From an uncultured Pelagibacteraceae bacterium (lineage in GTDB: Bacteria; Pseudomonadota; Alphaproteobacteria; Pelagibacterales; Pelagibacteraceae): DNA of 64,000 bases. Shown piece after piece: positions 13,456 through 23,590 of the stretch (positions are counted from its first letter, which is position 1; every line of letters begins with the position of its first letter). The stretch is from positions 174,501 to 238,500 of the forward strand of contig CACGBP010000001.1 of the NCBI GenBank assembly GCA_902571375.1, in the 5' to 3' direction. The notes below the pieces were generated by a model. It did not search any database and was not told where the DNA came from. It was given only the letters and a program-made list of their open reading frames with translations. The position numbers and the translations under genes are program-made.

Positions 13456-14538
13456 TTAACCACACTGGGCTTTATTCATTAAATAATGATCTAATAGAAC
13501 ACATGACAACATAGCTTCACCAACTGGAACTGCTCTAATACCAACACATGGATCATGTCTACCAGTTACAGATATTGTAGTGTTTTTTCCAAATTTATTT
13601 ACTGTTTTTCTAGTTTTTAAAATTGAAGATGTAGGTTTAACGGCAAAAGAAACCACTATCTCTTGCCCAGAAGAGATGCCACCAAGTATTCCACCTGCAT
13701 TATTTGAACTAAATTTCATCTTTCTATTATTTTGTGAAATTTCGTCGGAATTTTCTTCACCAGATAACTGAGCAGAATTCATACCGGATCCAATATTGAC
13801 TCCTTTAACAGCATTAATACTCATCATTGCAGAAGCAATATCAGAGTCTAGTTTTGAATAAATAGGCGCACCTAAACCTGCGGGAACTCCATTAGCTCTT
13901 ACTTCAATTACCGCTCCACAGGAAGATCCTGCTTTTCGAACACTTAATAAATATTTTTCCCAAATTCTTAACATTGATTTGTCTGGGCAAAAAAATGGAT
14001 TTTTGTAAATTATTTTATCATTCCATTTTGAAGTATCACATCCAAGAATACCAAGCTGAGTAACTGCAGCAGTAATCTTAAATTTTTTACCCAACTTTTT
14101 TTCTAAAACTTTTTTTGCGATAGCACCTGCAGCAACTCTTGCAGCTGTTTCTCTTGCAGAAGATCGTCCACCACCTCTATGATCTCTAATTCCATATTTT
14201 TTGAAATAAGTAAAATCAGCATGCCCGGGTCTAAATTTATCTTTAATATTTTTATAATCTTTTGATCTCATATCTTCGTTATAAATTATTAGGGATATTG
14301 GTGTACCAGTTGTTTTACCTTCAAAGATCCCAGACAAAATTTGAACCCTATCACTCTCTTTTCTTTGAGTTGTAAATTTTGATTGCCCTGGTTTTCTTTT
14401 GTCTAATTCTTTTTGAATATCTTGCTCTTTTAGCTGAATTAGTGGGGGGCAACCATCAATTATACAGCCAATAGCTGGCCCATGAGACTCTCCCCAAGTA
14501 GTGAAACGAAAAAACTTTCCAAAAGTATTAAATGACAT
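13456..14538 (-). CDS. aroC: Chorismate synthase
   Basis: FMN-dependent last step of the shikimate pathway, eliminating phosphate from EPSP to give chorismate. Diagnostic motifs are the N-terminal [40 protein letters not shown] in the middle, and [18 protein letters not shown] near the C-terminus. The 360 aa length is normal. It is divergent from pdxH across 33 bp, which must hold both 5' regions. Confidence 0.97.
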   Translation of the reverse strand: MSFNTFGKFFRFTTWGESHGPAIGCIIDGCPPLIQLKEQDIQKELDKRKPGQSKFTTQRKESDRVQILSGIFEGKTTGTPISLIIYNEDMRSKDYKNIKDKFRPGHADFTYFKKYGIRDHRGGGRSSARETAARVAAGAIAKKVLEKKLGKKFKITAAVTQLGILGCDTSKWNDKIIYKNPFFCPDKSMLRIWEKYLLSVRKAGSSCGAVIEVRANGVPAGLGAPIYSKLDSDIASAMMSINAVKGVNIGSGMNSAQLSGEENSDEISQNNRKMKFSSNNAGGILGGISSGQEIVVSFAVKPTSSILKTRKTVNKFGKNTTISVTGRHDPCVGIRAVPVGEAMLSCVLLDHYLMNKAQCG

Positions 14539-14571
14539 TATTTATATTGTATAGATTATTTTGTTTAAATT

Positions 14572-15198
14572 ATGAATCAAAAAAACTCATTAGGGCTTAA
14601 TAAATGCTTTTTAGATCTAGATGATCCATTTAAATTATTTGAAAAATGGTTCGATGAGGCTAAAAAAAAAGAGATTAATGATCCCAACGCTTTAGCTTTA
14701 GGAACAGCTAGTAAGACCGGCATCCCATCTGTACGAATGGTTCTTCTAAAAGGTTTTGATAGCAATGGATTTATTTTTTATACTAATTTAAATAGCCAAA
14801 AAGGAAATGAATTAAGAGATAATCCAAATGCAACAATGTGTTTTCATTGGAAAAGTTTATTAAGACAAATCAGAATTGTTGGCACTTTAAAGTTAGTAGA
14901 TGATAAAACAGCTGATGATTATTATAATTCAAGAGCTTATGAAAGTAGAATAGGTGCATGGGCATCTAAACAAAGCAGTATTCTAAAAAATAGAGAAGAG
15001 CTTTTAAACTCTTTAGAAATTTATAAAAAAAAATATAAAGATAAAGATAATGTACCAAGACCTGATCACTGGTCTGGCTGGAATTTAAAACCATCAAGCA
15101 TTGAATTTTGGTTAGATGGAGATAATAGAATACATGAAAGATTAAAATATTCTTTAGATGAAAATAACAATTGGGTTAAAAAACTTTTAAGTCCTTAA
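14572..15198 (+). CDS. pdxH: Pyridoxine/pyridoxamine 5'-phosphate oxidase
   Basis: FMN enzyme that forms pyridoxal 5'-phosphate. A 208 aa split-barrel protein with DPNALALGTAS, SVRMVLLKGFD and the C-terminal RPDHWSGWNLKPSSIEFW motif followed by RIHER, all characteristic of PdxH. The 3' end overlaps the convergent ispB stop by 4 bp. No other PLP biosynthesis gene is adjacent. Confidence 0.95.
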   Translation: MNQKNSLGLNKCFLDLDDPFKLFEKWFDEAKKKEINDPNALALGTASKTGIPSVRMVLLKGFDSNGFIFYTNLNSQKGNELRDNPNATMCFHWKSLLRQIRIVGTLKLVDDKTADDYYNSRAYESRIGAWASKQSSILKNREELLNSLEIYKKKYKDKDNVPRPDHWSGWNLKPSSIEFWLDGDNRIHERLKYSLDENNNWVKKLLSP

Positions 15199-16220
15199 AA
15201 ATTTCTTGATAAACTGAAAGAAGTTAAACTTTCAAGAATATTTTTTTCCTCACAATCATTAAAAACTGAAAGTGAGTTAGAGGCTAGATTAATATAGTGT
15301 TGAGCTTTTTGATAGCATGCATTGATGATATTATATCTTTTAATTAATGATAACGAATAATTTAAATCTCTTTCATCTCTAGTATTTTTTGAAAAAATAT
15401 CTTTTAATTTTTGCTTTTCTTCATAATTAGCTTTTTGAAATAATAAGATTATGGGTAGAGTAACTTTACCTTCATAGAAATCTTTACCAATTTTTTTTCC
15501 AAATAACTTTAATTCTGAATTATAATCTAAAGTATCATCGGCAATTTGAAAAGTTAAGCCAAGGTTTCTTCCATAAAATTCTAATGCTTCTTTTTCTTTA
15601 TTATTTCTGTCAGATAAGATTGCTCCAACTTTTGTTGATGCCGCAAATAATTCTGCAGTCTTAGCAGATATAATTTTAAGGTATGTTTCTTCTAACATAT
15701 CAACCTCACCCTGGTGTTGAAGTTGTAATACTTCCCCTTGAGCAATCTTTGAAGATGTCGAGGACAATAATTTTAAAACTTCTAAATTTCCGTCGGCCAC
15801 CATCATTTCAAAACATCTACTTAGTAAATAATCTCCGACTAATACTGATGAATGATTATTCCAAATTTTATTTAAAGTTTTTTTTCCTCTCCTTATAGCG
15901 CCATTATCTATAACATCGTCATGCATTAAAGTTGCAGAGTGAATTAATTCAACGCAAGCTGCTAAATTTATATCTCTAGTACCTTTTGAGTAATTGCATA
16001 ACTTTGCAGAACCTAAAGTGAGTAACGCTCTCAATCTTTTTCCACCAGAATCAAGATGGTAGTCAGTCATTTTTTGAACTAATTCAACTTCACTTGTTAA
16101 TTTTTGTTTAATTTTTTCCTCAACTAACAATAATCTGTTCTCAACTGAATCTTTTAGCTGAAAATAAGAATTATTAATTTGATTTTTGAGCTGTATTACA
16201 GTTCCCATATATGTGAACAA
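15195..16220 (-). CDS. ispB: Long-chain polyprenyl diphosphate synthase (quinone side chain)
   Basis: Extends prenyl diphosphates to the long (C40-C50) tail of ubiquinone. It has the two Asp-rich motifs DDVID and DDTLD, GKRLRALLTLGSAKL at the substrate-binding helix and GKDFYEGKVTLP near the C-terminus. The first Asp motif is DDxxD with small residues upstream, unlike the DDx4D of the ispA gene, supporting a long-chain product. The start may be either the first Met or the one at residue 5 (MGTVIQLKN). Exact chain length is not determined. Confidence 0.9.
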   Translation of the reverse strand: MFTYMGTVIQLKNQINNSYFQLKDSVENRLLLVEEKIKQKLTSEVELVQKMTDYHLDSGGKRLRALLTLGSAKLCNYSKGTRDINLAACVELIHSATLMHDDVIDNGAIRRGKKTLNKIWNNHSSVLVGDYLLSRCFEMMVADGNLEVLKLLSSTSSKIAQGEVLQLQHQGEVDMLEETYLKIISAKTAELFAASTKVGAILSDRNNKEKEALEFYGRNLGLTFQIADDTLDYNSELKLFGKKIGKDFYEGKVTLPIILLFQKANYEEKQKLKDIFSKNTRDERDLNYSLSLIKRYNIINACYQKAQHYINLASNSLSVFNDCEEKNILESLTSFSLSRNF

Positions 16221-16255
16221 ACTAATATAATAAGTTTATATTTATTACTTATCAA

Positions 16256-16283
16256 TTGACGCACCTAAATCTTCAATTATAAG
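16256..16283 (+). promoter_or_regulatory. Candidate sigma-70-type promoter for the S49 peptidase operon
   Basis: In the 103-bp divergent gap between ispB and the S49 peptidase gene there is TTGACG, 16 bp, TATAAG. Each box matches five of six consensus positions, and the predicted start lies about 30 bp before the ATG at 16324. The match is by eye in A+T-rich DNA, so false positives are possible, but the G-containing -35 box is uncommon here. Confidence 0.4.
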
Positions 16284-16323
16284 GTGTCTTTATATTCAAT
16301 TAAAAATTCTATAAAGATTAAAA

Positions 16324-17130
16324 ATGTTCTCTTTTTTTAGAAAGAAAAAAATTATTCCACATATAAAATTAATTGGAATTATTGGAAATGTAGGAAAGTT
16401 TAAGCAGGGAATAGATTTTTCAGGTCAAGAGGAGATTATCTCCAAAGCTTTTGCTTTAAAAAAAGCACCATGTGTTGCAATTACAATTAATTCTCCTGGA
16501 GGATCTCCAGTTCAATCTCATTTAATTTATAATTTTATACGACAACAAGCTAAAGAAAATAAGAAAAAAGTGATAGTTTTTGCCGAAGATGTAGCGGCTT
16601 CAGGCGGTTACTTAATTGCGTGTGCTGGAGATGAAATATATGCAAACTCAAGTTCTATTATTGGTTCTATTGGAGTTATCTATTCTTCATTTGGTTTTAC
16701 TGAACTAATAAAGAAAATTGGTGTTGAAAGAAGAGTTCATACTGCTGGTAAAAACAAAAGTACATTAGATCCCTTTCAAGAAGAAAAAAAGGAAGATATA
16801 GAAAGACTTAAAAATATTCAGTTAGACTTGCATAAAGATTTTATTGAAGTTGTTGAAAAAAGCAGAGGTTCTAAATTAAAAAAAACTGAAGTAGAGTTAT
16901 TTTCAGGAGAGTTTTGGTCAGGTAGAAAAGCAAAAGATCTAGGTTTAATTGATGAAGTTGGAGATGCCAATCAAATATTAAGAAAAAAATATGGAGAAGA
17001 TGTAGTAATCAAAAAATTTGAAAAATCAAAAAGCTGGTTAAGTAAAAAATTATCATCATCAAATGATCGTGTTGATCAGCTTGCAAATATATTGGATGAA
17101 AAATCTGTCTGGCAAAGATATGGCCTCTAA
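16324..17130 (+). CDS. Signal peptide peptidase-like serine protease, SppA/SohB family (S49)
   Basis: Membrane-associated protease that degrades cleaved signal peptides or other membrane fragments. A short form of 268 aa, about half of E. coli SppA, with one S49 domain. [11 protein letters not shown] forms part of the active site; the nucleophile is probably the Ser of AASGGYLIA near residue 98, followed by [11 protein letters not shown]. There is no clear N-terminal membrane anchor in the first 20 residues, only FSFFRKKK. Its 3' end overlaps glyQ by 11 bp, so the two may be cotranscribed. Confidence 0.85.
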   Translation: MFSFFRKKKIIPHIKLIGIIGNVGKFKQGIDFSGQEEIISKAFALKKAPCVAITINSPGGSPVQSHLIYNFIRQQAKENKKKVIVFAEDVAASGGYLIACAGDEIYANSSSIIGSIGVIYSSFGFTELIKKIGVERRVHTAGKNKSTLDPFQEEKKEDIERLKNIQLDLHKDFIEVVEKSRGSKLKKTEVELFSGEFWSGRKAKDLGLIDEVGDANQILRKKYGEDVVIKKFEKSKSWLSKKLSSSNDRVDQLANILDEKSVWQRYGL

Positions 17131-18001
17131 AAAGAATAAAAAAACTCCAAAGTTTCAAACTTTCCAAGATACAATTTTTAATTTACAAAAATTTTGGAGT
17201 AAACATGGTTGTGTAATTTTACAACCTTATGACATGGAAGTTGGCGCTGGAACATTTCACCCAGCTACTACATTGAGATCTCTTGGACCTAAACCATGGA
17301 AAGCTGCTTATGTTCAACCTTCAAGAAGACCAACGGATGGCAGGTATGGAGATAATCCAAATAGACTTCAACATTATTATCAGTTTCAAGTTATAATAAA
17401 ACCATCTCCATCAAACATTAAAAAACTTTATTTAAATAGTTTGTCAGTTATAGGTATTAATCACAAAGATCATGATATTAGGTTTGTAGAAGATGATTGG
17501 GAAAGCCCAACTCTTGGAGCTGCAGGACTTGGATGGGAAGTATGGTGCGATGGAATGGAAATTACCCAGTTTACCTATTTTCAGCAAATGGCAGGTTTTG
17601 AATGTAAACCTGTTTCTGTTGAAATAACTTATGGTTTAGAGAGAATTTGTATGTTTACTCAACAAAAAAAAAATGTTTATGACTTGATTTGGAATAGTGA
17701 AGACGTGAAATACGGAGAAGTTTTTCATCAAGCTGAAAAAGAGTTTTCAGCATACAATTTTGAACATGCAAATACAGAAAATCTTTTTAAGATTTTTGAT
17801 ATGTTCGAAAATGAAGCAAAATCATTAGTTGAAAAAAAGGTATCTTTACCAGCATATGACCAATGTTTAAAAGCAAGTCATATTTTTAATGTGTTAGATG
17901 CACGAGGAGCAATTAGTGTAGCACAAAGAGCTGAATATATTAGCAGAATAAGAGAAATAACAAAATCTGCAGCAAAGATTTGGATTGATACTCAAATATA
18001 A
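17120..18001 (+). CDS. glyQ: Glycyl-tRNA synthetase alpha subunit
   Basis: Catalytic alpha subunit of the heterotetrameric bacterial glycyl-tRNA synthetase. Motifs include [38 protein letters not shown] and [14 protein letters not shown]. The track start at 17063 adds 19 residues that read through the end of the S49 gene with no similarity to GlyQ; the Met of MASKKNKK at 17120 is preferred, giving 293 aa, the family norm. It is followed by glyS after a single base. Confidence 0.96.
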   Translation: MASKKNKKTPKFQTFQDTIFNLQKFWSKHGCVILQPYDMEVGAGTFHPATTLRSLGPKPWKAAYVQPSRRPTDGRYGDNPNRLQHYYQFQVIIKPSPSNIKKLYLNSLSVIGINHKDHDIRFVEDDWESPTLGAAGLGWEVWCDGMEITQFTYFQQMAGFECKPVSVEITYGLERICMFTQQKKNVYDLIWNSEDVKYGEVFHQAEKEFSAYNFEHANTENLFKIFDMFENEAKSLVEKKVSLPAYDQCLKASHIFNVLDARGAISVAQRAEYISRIREITKSAAKIWIDTQI

Positions 18002-18002
18002 G

Positions 18003-20075
18003 ATGTCAGAATTTTTTTTAGAGCTTTTTAGTGAGGAAATTCCCTCTGGTCTTCAAAAAAGTTTAAGAGAAAAAATTCTAGATGATTTCAAAAATTTGTT
18101 TGACAAAAATTTAATTAAATCAAAAAAAAGTTTTTCTTTATCGTCACCTAATAGAGTTGTTATAGTTTTTGAAGATTTGGATAATTTGATTAGCACCAAA
18201 TCAGAAGAGATTAGAGGACCTAAAACTGAAGCTCCTGAGCAAGCAATTGAAGGTTTTGTTAGATCTAATAAAATAGAAAGAAAGAATTTATATAAAAAAA
18301 AAACAGAGAAAGGAGAGTTTTATTTTTATCAAACAGAAGCAAAGTCTTTAAAAACATATGATTTTTTAATTGAATTTATTCCGAAAATTTTAGCAAACTA
18401 TCAATGGAAAAAATCAATGAAATGGGGTGAATATGATTTGAATTGGGGAAGACCATTAAAATCAATTTTATCAATATTTGATAAAAAAATTCTTAGTTTT
18501 AATTTTCATCATCTTGTTTCTTCAAACTCAACATTTATAGATAAAGACCTTGAAGATAAGAAAAAAAATTTTGATAATTTTAAAGATTATGAGAAGTTTT
18601 TTGAAAAACAGGGAATATTTATCGATCAAAATAAGAGATTAAAGATAATAAACAGCAATTTTTCAAAAATTTTAAACAAAAAAGGATTAAAAATTAATGA
18701 TAATCCAAAATTAATTGATGAAGTTGTAAATTTAGTAGATAGCCCAAATGTCTTATTATGTAATTTTGATAAAAAGTTTTTATCAGTTCCTAAAGAAATT
18801 TTAACTTTAACAATGGAAACACATCAGAAATATTTTCCTACTTTTAATGATAAAAATGAGATTACCAATCAATTTTTGATTGTTGCTAATCGAAAAGATC
18901 ATAAAGGCCTCATTAAAATAGGAAATGAAAGAGTGGTAGAGGCAAGATTAAGTGATGCAGAATTTTTTTGGAATAAAGACAAAGCTCAAAATTTGGTTAA
19001 GAAAGTATCAAATTTAAAATCTATGAATTTTTTCAAGGGTCTTGGAAATTATTTTGACAAAGTGCAAAGAATGAGAAAACTTGGTGGTATGATTTCGGAT
19101 GAATTATTAATTAGCAAAGAAAAAGTTGAACTATCAGCTTCAATTTGTAAAACCGATTTAACATCTGAATTGGTTGGTGAATTCCCTGAACTTCAAGGTC
19201 TGATGGGAGGATATTTTTCAACTTATCAAGGATTTGATAAAGATATTTCATTAGCTTTGACTGAGCAATATTTGCCGATTGGATTAAATTCTAGAGTTCC
19301 TAAAAAACCATTTAGTGTAGCATTATCGATTACTGATAAAATAGATACTATAGTTGGTTTTTTTGGTATTAATGAAAAACCAACGAGCTCTAAAGATCCT
19401 TTAGCACTTAGAAGGATAGCGCTTGGTATAATAAGAATTTTAATAGAGAATAAAAAAAATTTAAAGATAAATGATTTTTTGATTTATTCTTCAAGCCTAT
19501 TTCAAGATCAAGGTTACAGACTTGAAAATATAAATTTGCAAAAAGAATTAAATGAATTTTTAAAAGATAGATTTAAATATTACTTAAAAGAAAAAGAAAT
19601 AAGGCATGACATAACTGAAGCCATAATTTCATCATTTTCTCTAAATAAAATATTTTCTTCTTATGAAAAAGCACGATGTCTTAATAAAATTATAAACAAC
19701 CAAATTGGTCTAGATATTATTTCAAGCTTTAAAAGAGCCTCAAATATTTTAGAAAATGAAATGAAGAATAATAAAATTGAAATAGATAATACAACTGATC
19801 CTGGAATTTTTAAAAGTGATTTTGAAAAAAATTTATATAAAAAAGTAAATGAAATTCAAAAGTACTATTCTACAATCAATAATGATGAAAATTACGAAAA
19901 ATCATTGTCAATTTTAGCCGATGCTAAAAAAGAAGTTTTTGAATTTTTTGATAATGTCAAAGTAAATGAAGAAAACGAAACTTTAAGAAAAAATCGATTG
20001 GAACTTATAAATATGTTATGTAAAACGTTTCAAAATTTTACAAATTTTCAAATGTTAAAAACTAGTAATGAATAA
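18003..20075 (+). CDS. glyS: Glycyl-tRNA synthetase beta subunit
   Basis: Beta subunit that binds tRNA-Gly and partners GlyQ. The N-terminal motif MSEFFLELFSEEIPSG is diagnostic; the middle has RVVEARLSDAEFFWNKD and the C-terminal DALR-like anticodon domain covers roughly residues 550-690. The track start at 17985 is six codons upstream inside glyQ and lacks family similarity, so the Met at 18003 is used (690 aa). Its last 8 bp overlap ppdK. Confidence 0.96.
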   Translation: MSEFFLELFSEEIPSGLQKSLREKILDDFKNLFDKNLIKSKKSFSLSSPNRVVIVFEDLDNLISTKSEEIRGPKTEAPEQAIEGFVRSNKIERKNLYKKKTEKGEFYFYQTEAKSLKTYDFLIEFIPKILANYQWKKSMKWGEYDLNWGRPLKSILSIFDKKILSFNFHHLVSSNSTFIDKDLEDKKKNFDNFKDYEKFFEKQGIFIDQNKRLKIINSNFSKILNKKGLKINDNPKLIDEVVNLVDSPNVLLCNFDKKFLSVPKEILTLTMETHQKYFPTFNDKNEITNQFLIVANRKDHKGLIKIGNERVVEARLSDAEFFWNKDKAQNLVKKVSNLKSMNFFKGLGNYFDKVQRMRKLGGMISDELLISKEKVELSASICKTDLTSELVGEFPELQGLMGGYFSTYQGFDKDISLALTEQYLPIGLNSRVPKKPFSVALSITDKIDTIVGFFGINEKPTSSKDPLALRRIALGIIRILIENKKNLKINDFLIYSSSLFQDQGYRLENINLQKELNEFLKDRFKYYLKEKEIRHDITEAIISSFSLNKIFSSYEKARCLNKIINNQIGLDIISSFKRASNILENEMKNNKIEIDNTTDPGIFKSDFEKNLYKKVNEIQKYYSTINNDENYEKSLSILADAKKEVFEFFDNVKVNEENETLRKNRLELINMLCKTFQNFTNFQMLKTSNE

Positions 20076-22728
20076 GTTAATTTTAAATTTTCAGTCAAAA
20101 GATACAAAAAAGATTAAGAATCCAAAAAATTTTTTAGGTGGCAAAGGTGCAAATTTATCTGAAATGGGCAGATTAGGTTTACCTGTACCCCCTGGATTTA
20201 CTATATCTACGAAAGTTTGTGAGATATTTTATAAAGATAAAAAAAAGTTAAATTTAAAATTAGTCAATCAAATAAAAAAAGAATTAAAAGTTATAGAAGA
20301 AGATGTATCTAAAAAATTTGGGGATTTAAAGAATCCACTTCTATTATCTGTAAGATCTGGTGCAAGAGTATCAATGCCGGGAATGATGGATACAATTTTG
20401 AATCTTGGTCTTAATGATAAAACAGTAGTTGCTCTTGCTAAAAAAACTTCTAATGGAAGATTCGCTAAAGATAGCTATAGAAGATTTATTCAAATGTATG
20501 GAAATGTAGTTATGGGTGTAGAGAGCTACCATTTTGAGGAATTGATTGAAAATTATAAATTAACAAAAGGTGTTCTTTTAGATACTGATCTAGATGAGCA
20601 AGATTGGGACGGATTAATTAAAGATTTTAAAAATACTGTTAAAGAAAAATCTAAAAAAGAATTTCCTCAAGATGTTTATCAGCAATTATTTGGTGCTATT
20701 AGTGCTGTATTTTTATCTTGGGAAAGCAATCGTGCAAAAATTTACAGAAAATTGAATCAGATTCCTTCTGAATGGGGAACAGCCGTAAATGTGCAATCTA
20801 TGGTTTTTGGGAACATGGGAAATGATTGTGCAACAGGTGTTGTATTTACAAGAAACCCTTCAGATGGATCAAACGATATCTATGGAGAGTATCTTATTAA
20901 TGCTCAAGGAGAAGATGTTGTTGCTGGAACAAGAACACCACAGTACATAACTAAAAAAGCAAAAAAAGAGGCAAAAGTAAAAGAGCCATCAATGGAAGAA
21001 TCGATGCCAAAAGTTTATTCTGAATTGCATAAAATTTTAAAGAAACTAGAGAGACATTATAAGGATATGCAGGATGTAGAATTTACAGTTGAAAATAATA
21101 AGCTTTGGATATTACAAACTCGTTCAGGAAAAAGAACTTCCAAATCAGCAGTAAAAATTGCTGTTGATATGGTTAAAGAAAAATTAATTTCCAAAAATGA
21201 AGCGGTTATGAGAATTGATCCAAATTCTTTAGATACTTTATTGCATCCTACTTTAGATGAGAAAAGCTCAATTGAAGTGATTGCTAGTGGTCTTCCAGCA
21301 TCTCCAGGTGCAGCAAGTGGTAAAGTAGTTTTTACATCTGAAGAGGCAGAGAGATTAAATGATATGATGCAAGATACAATTTTAGTTAGAATTGAAACAT
21401 CTCCAGAAGATATTCAAGGAATGCATGCAGCAAAAGGAATTTTAACAGCTAGAGGTGGCATGACTAGTCATGCGGCAGTTGTTGCAAGGGGTATGGGTAG
21501 ACCTTGTGTTTCTGGTTCAAGTGAAATTGATATTAATTATGATCAAAAAATATTTAAAACATCATCAATCGAAGTTAAAGAAGGTGATACAATTACTATA
21601 GATGGCTCAACTGGAAGAGTAATTTTAGGTACAGTCCCTACAGTAAAACCAGAAATTTCAGGAGATTTTTCAAAATTAATGAATTGGGCTGACAAGATAA
21701 GAAAATTAAAAATTAGAACTAATTCTGAAACACCACTTGACACTAAGACAGCAAGAGATTTCGGAGCTGAAGGAATAGGTCTATGTAGAACAGAACATAT
21801 GTTTTTTGATGAGGAAAGGATTTTATCAGTTAGAGAAATGATTTTATCAAAAACTCAAGAAGATAGAGCCAGAGCTTTAGAAAAACTTTTACCCCATCAG
21901 AAAAAAGATTTCATGGAAATATTTAAGATTATGTATGGTCTTCCTGTCACAGTGAGATTATTAGATCCACCGTTACATGAATTTTTACCTAGATCAAATA
22001 AAGAGATCAATGAAGTCGCAGTTGCGATTGGTGCAGATAAAAAAGATATTGAGTCAAGAATAGAGGAATTACATGAACAAAATCCCATGTTGGGTCATAG
22101 AGGTTGTAGATTAGGTATTTCTTTTCCAGAAATTTATGAGATGCAGTGTAGAGCAATTTTTGAAGCTTTATCTGATCTTAAAAAAAATAAACAAAAATCA
22201 GCTTTTCCAGAAATAATGATACCACTTGTATCAACAGAGACAGAGATTAAGATTATGAAAGATCTAGTTATAAATACTGCCAGAAAAGTTCAAAATGAAA
22301 ATAAAGTAAAAATAGAATTCTTAGTCGGTACAATGATAGAATTACCTAGAGCAGCAATAAAAGCAAAAGATATTGCTAAACATGCTGAATTTTTTAGTTT
22401 TGGCACTAACGATTTGACGCAAACTACTTTTGGAATCAGTAGGGATGATAGTGGTAAATTTTTAAATGATTATATCGATAATAAAATTTTTACAGTGGAT
22501 CCTTTTGTATCAATTGATGATGGAGTAAAAGATTTAGTGGAAATAGCTGTGGAAAGGGGAAAAAAACAAAATAAAAAACTTAAATTAGGGATTTGTGGTG
22601 AGCATGGAGGTGATCCAAAAAGTATTCATTTCTGCTCAAAAGTAGGATTAAACTATGTATCTTGTTCTCCATATAGAGTTCCAATTGCAAGATTAGCAGC
22701 TGCTCAAGCAGAACTTAAAAAAAATTAA
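20068..22728 (+). CDS. ppdK: Pyruvate, phosphate dikinase
   Basis: Reversibly interconverts pyruvate, ATP and phosphate with PEP, AMP and pyrophosphate, serving gluconeogenesis or glycolysis. The 886 aa length is full. The order is an ATP-grasp-like N-terminal domain (FLGGKGANLSEM, VRSGARVSMPGMMDT), the swivelling phosphohistidine domain GGMTSHAAVVARGMGRPC with the catalytic His near residue 468, and a PEP-binding TIM barrel with GTNDLTQ and GICGEHGGDP. It follows glyQS, a linkage seen in other alphaproteobacteria. The downstream neighbour nadC is convergent. Confidence 0.97.
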   Translation: MNKLILNFQSKDTKKIKNPKNFLGGKGANLSEMGRLGLPVPPGFTISTKVCEIFYKDKKKLNLKLVNQIKKELKVIEEDVSKKFGDLKNPLLLSVRSGARVSMPGMMDTILNLGLNDKTVVALAKKTSNGRFAKDSYRRFIQMYGNVVMGVESYHFEELIENYKLTKGVLLDTDLDEQDWDGLIKDFKNTVKEKSKKEFPQDVYQQLFGAISAVFLSWESNRAKIYRKLNQIPSEWGTAVNVQSMVFGNMGNDCATGVVFTRNPSDGSNDIYGEYLINAQGEDVVAGTRTPQYITKKAKKEAKVKEPSMEESMPKVYSELHKILKKLERHYKDMQDVEFTVENNKLWILQTRSGKRTSKSAVKIAVDMVKEKLISKNEAVMRIDPNSLDTLLHPTLDEKSSIEVIASGLPASPGAASGKVVFTSEEAERLNDMMQDTILVRIETSPEDIQGMHAAKGILTARGGMTSHAAVVARGMGRPCVSGSSEIDINYDQKIFKTSSIEVKEGDTITIDGSTGRVILGTVPTVKPEISGDFSKLMNWADKIRKLKIRTNSETPLDTKTARDFGAEGIGLCRTEHMFFDEERILSVREMILSKTQEDRARALEKLLPHQKKDFMEIFKIMYGLPVTVRLLDPPLHEFLPRSNKEINEVAVAIGADKKDIESRIEELHEQNPMLGHRGCRLGISFPEIYEMQCRAIFEALSDLKKNKQKSAFPEIMIPLVSTETEIKIMKDLVINTARKVQNENKVKIEFLVGTMIELPRAAIKAKDIAKHAEFFSFGTNDLTQTTFGISRDDSGKFLNDYIDNKIFTVDPFVSIDDGVKDLVEIAVERGKKQNKKLKLGICGEHGGDPKSIHFCSKVGLNYVSCSPYRVPIARLAAAQAELKKN

Positions 22729-22750
22729 TTAATTTATAAAACTTAATATC

Positions 22751-23584
22751 TTAAATTTCTAATTTGAAATCTACAGCTGGTGCGCTATGAGTGATACTTC
22801 CAATAGAGATTCTATCTACACCAGTTGCAGCAATTGATTTGATCGTTTTAAAACTAATATTTCCAGAAGCTTCTGTTTCATAATATTTTTTTGATAGCTT
22901 AATACCTGCTTTTAAGTTTTTTATATTCATGTTGTCAAATAAAACAGTATCAAATTTTAGACCAATTATTTCTTTGAGTTGTTTTAAATTATCTACTTCG
23001 ACTGTAATTTTTTTTCCTCTCTTATTTTTAATAGCTAGTGAAACTAATTCTTTTAAATTCGAACTCGCAATATGATTATCTTTAATCAAAAATTCATCAC
23101 TTAAATTAAATCTGTGATTAGTACCACCTCCCAATTTGACTGCATATTTTTGAATAACTCTATAATTAGGAATAGTTTTTCTAGTGCAACAAATTTTACA
23201 TTTTTTCCCAACTAGCTTCACAAATTGATTTGTTTTTGTAGCTATACCAGAAATATGAGATAAAAAATTTAAAGCAACTCTCTCAGCAATTAATATCGAA
23301 CTTGCCTTACCCTTTATGATTGCTATCACAGAATTTTTTTTGATTGAAGATCCATCTCTTTTTTTTAATATAAATTTAATCTTTTTATCTACTTGATTAA
23401 AAGAGTGTTTTGCAAACAATAAACCTGCCACAATCGCTTTTTGATTTGAAACTAATTTTGCTTCAATAATCTCACTCTTTTTTAATAAGTTAGATGTAAT
23501 GTCCCCATAAGGATATAAGTCTTCTGCCAGAGCGAGTTTTACTCTATCTTTGATAAAAGTTTCACTTAATTTTATTTTTGACAC
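22751..23584 (-). CDS. nadC: Nicotinate-nucleotide pyrophosphorylase (quinolinate phosphoribosyltransferase)
   Basis: Converts quinolinate and PRPP to nicotinate mononucleotide in de novo NAD synthesis. The 277 aa sequence has EDLYPYGDITSNL near the N-terminus, CCTRKTIPNYRVIQKYAVKLGGG, HRFNLSDEFLIKDNH and the EVDNLKQL strand, all typical. It lies 6 bp after nadA on the same strand. nadB is not adjacent. Confidence 0.95.
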   Translation of the reverse strand: MSKIKLSETFIKDRVKLALAEDLYPYGDITSNLLKKSEIIEAKLVSNQKAIVAGLLFAKHSFNQVDKKIKFILKKRDGSSIKKNSVIAIIKGKASSILIAERVALNFLSHISGIATKTNQFVKLVGKKCKICCTRKTIPNYRVIQKYAVKLGGGTNHRFNLSDEFLIKDNHIASSNLKELVSLAIKNKRGKKITVEVDNLKQLKEIIGLKFDTVLFDNMNIKNLKAGIKLSKKYYETEASGNISFKTIKSIAATGVDRISIGSITHSAPAVDFKLEI

Positions 23585-23590
23585 GAAGTG

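Noticed and set aside
17063-17119. Upstream start for glyQ
   Set aside because: These codons lie in the other frame of the S49 peptidase gene and add residues not seen in GlyQ.
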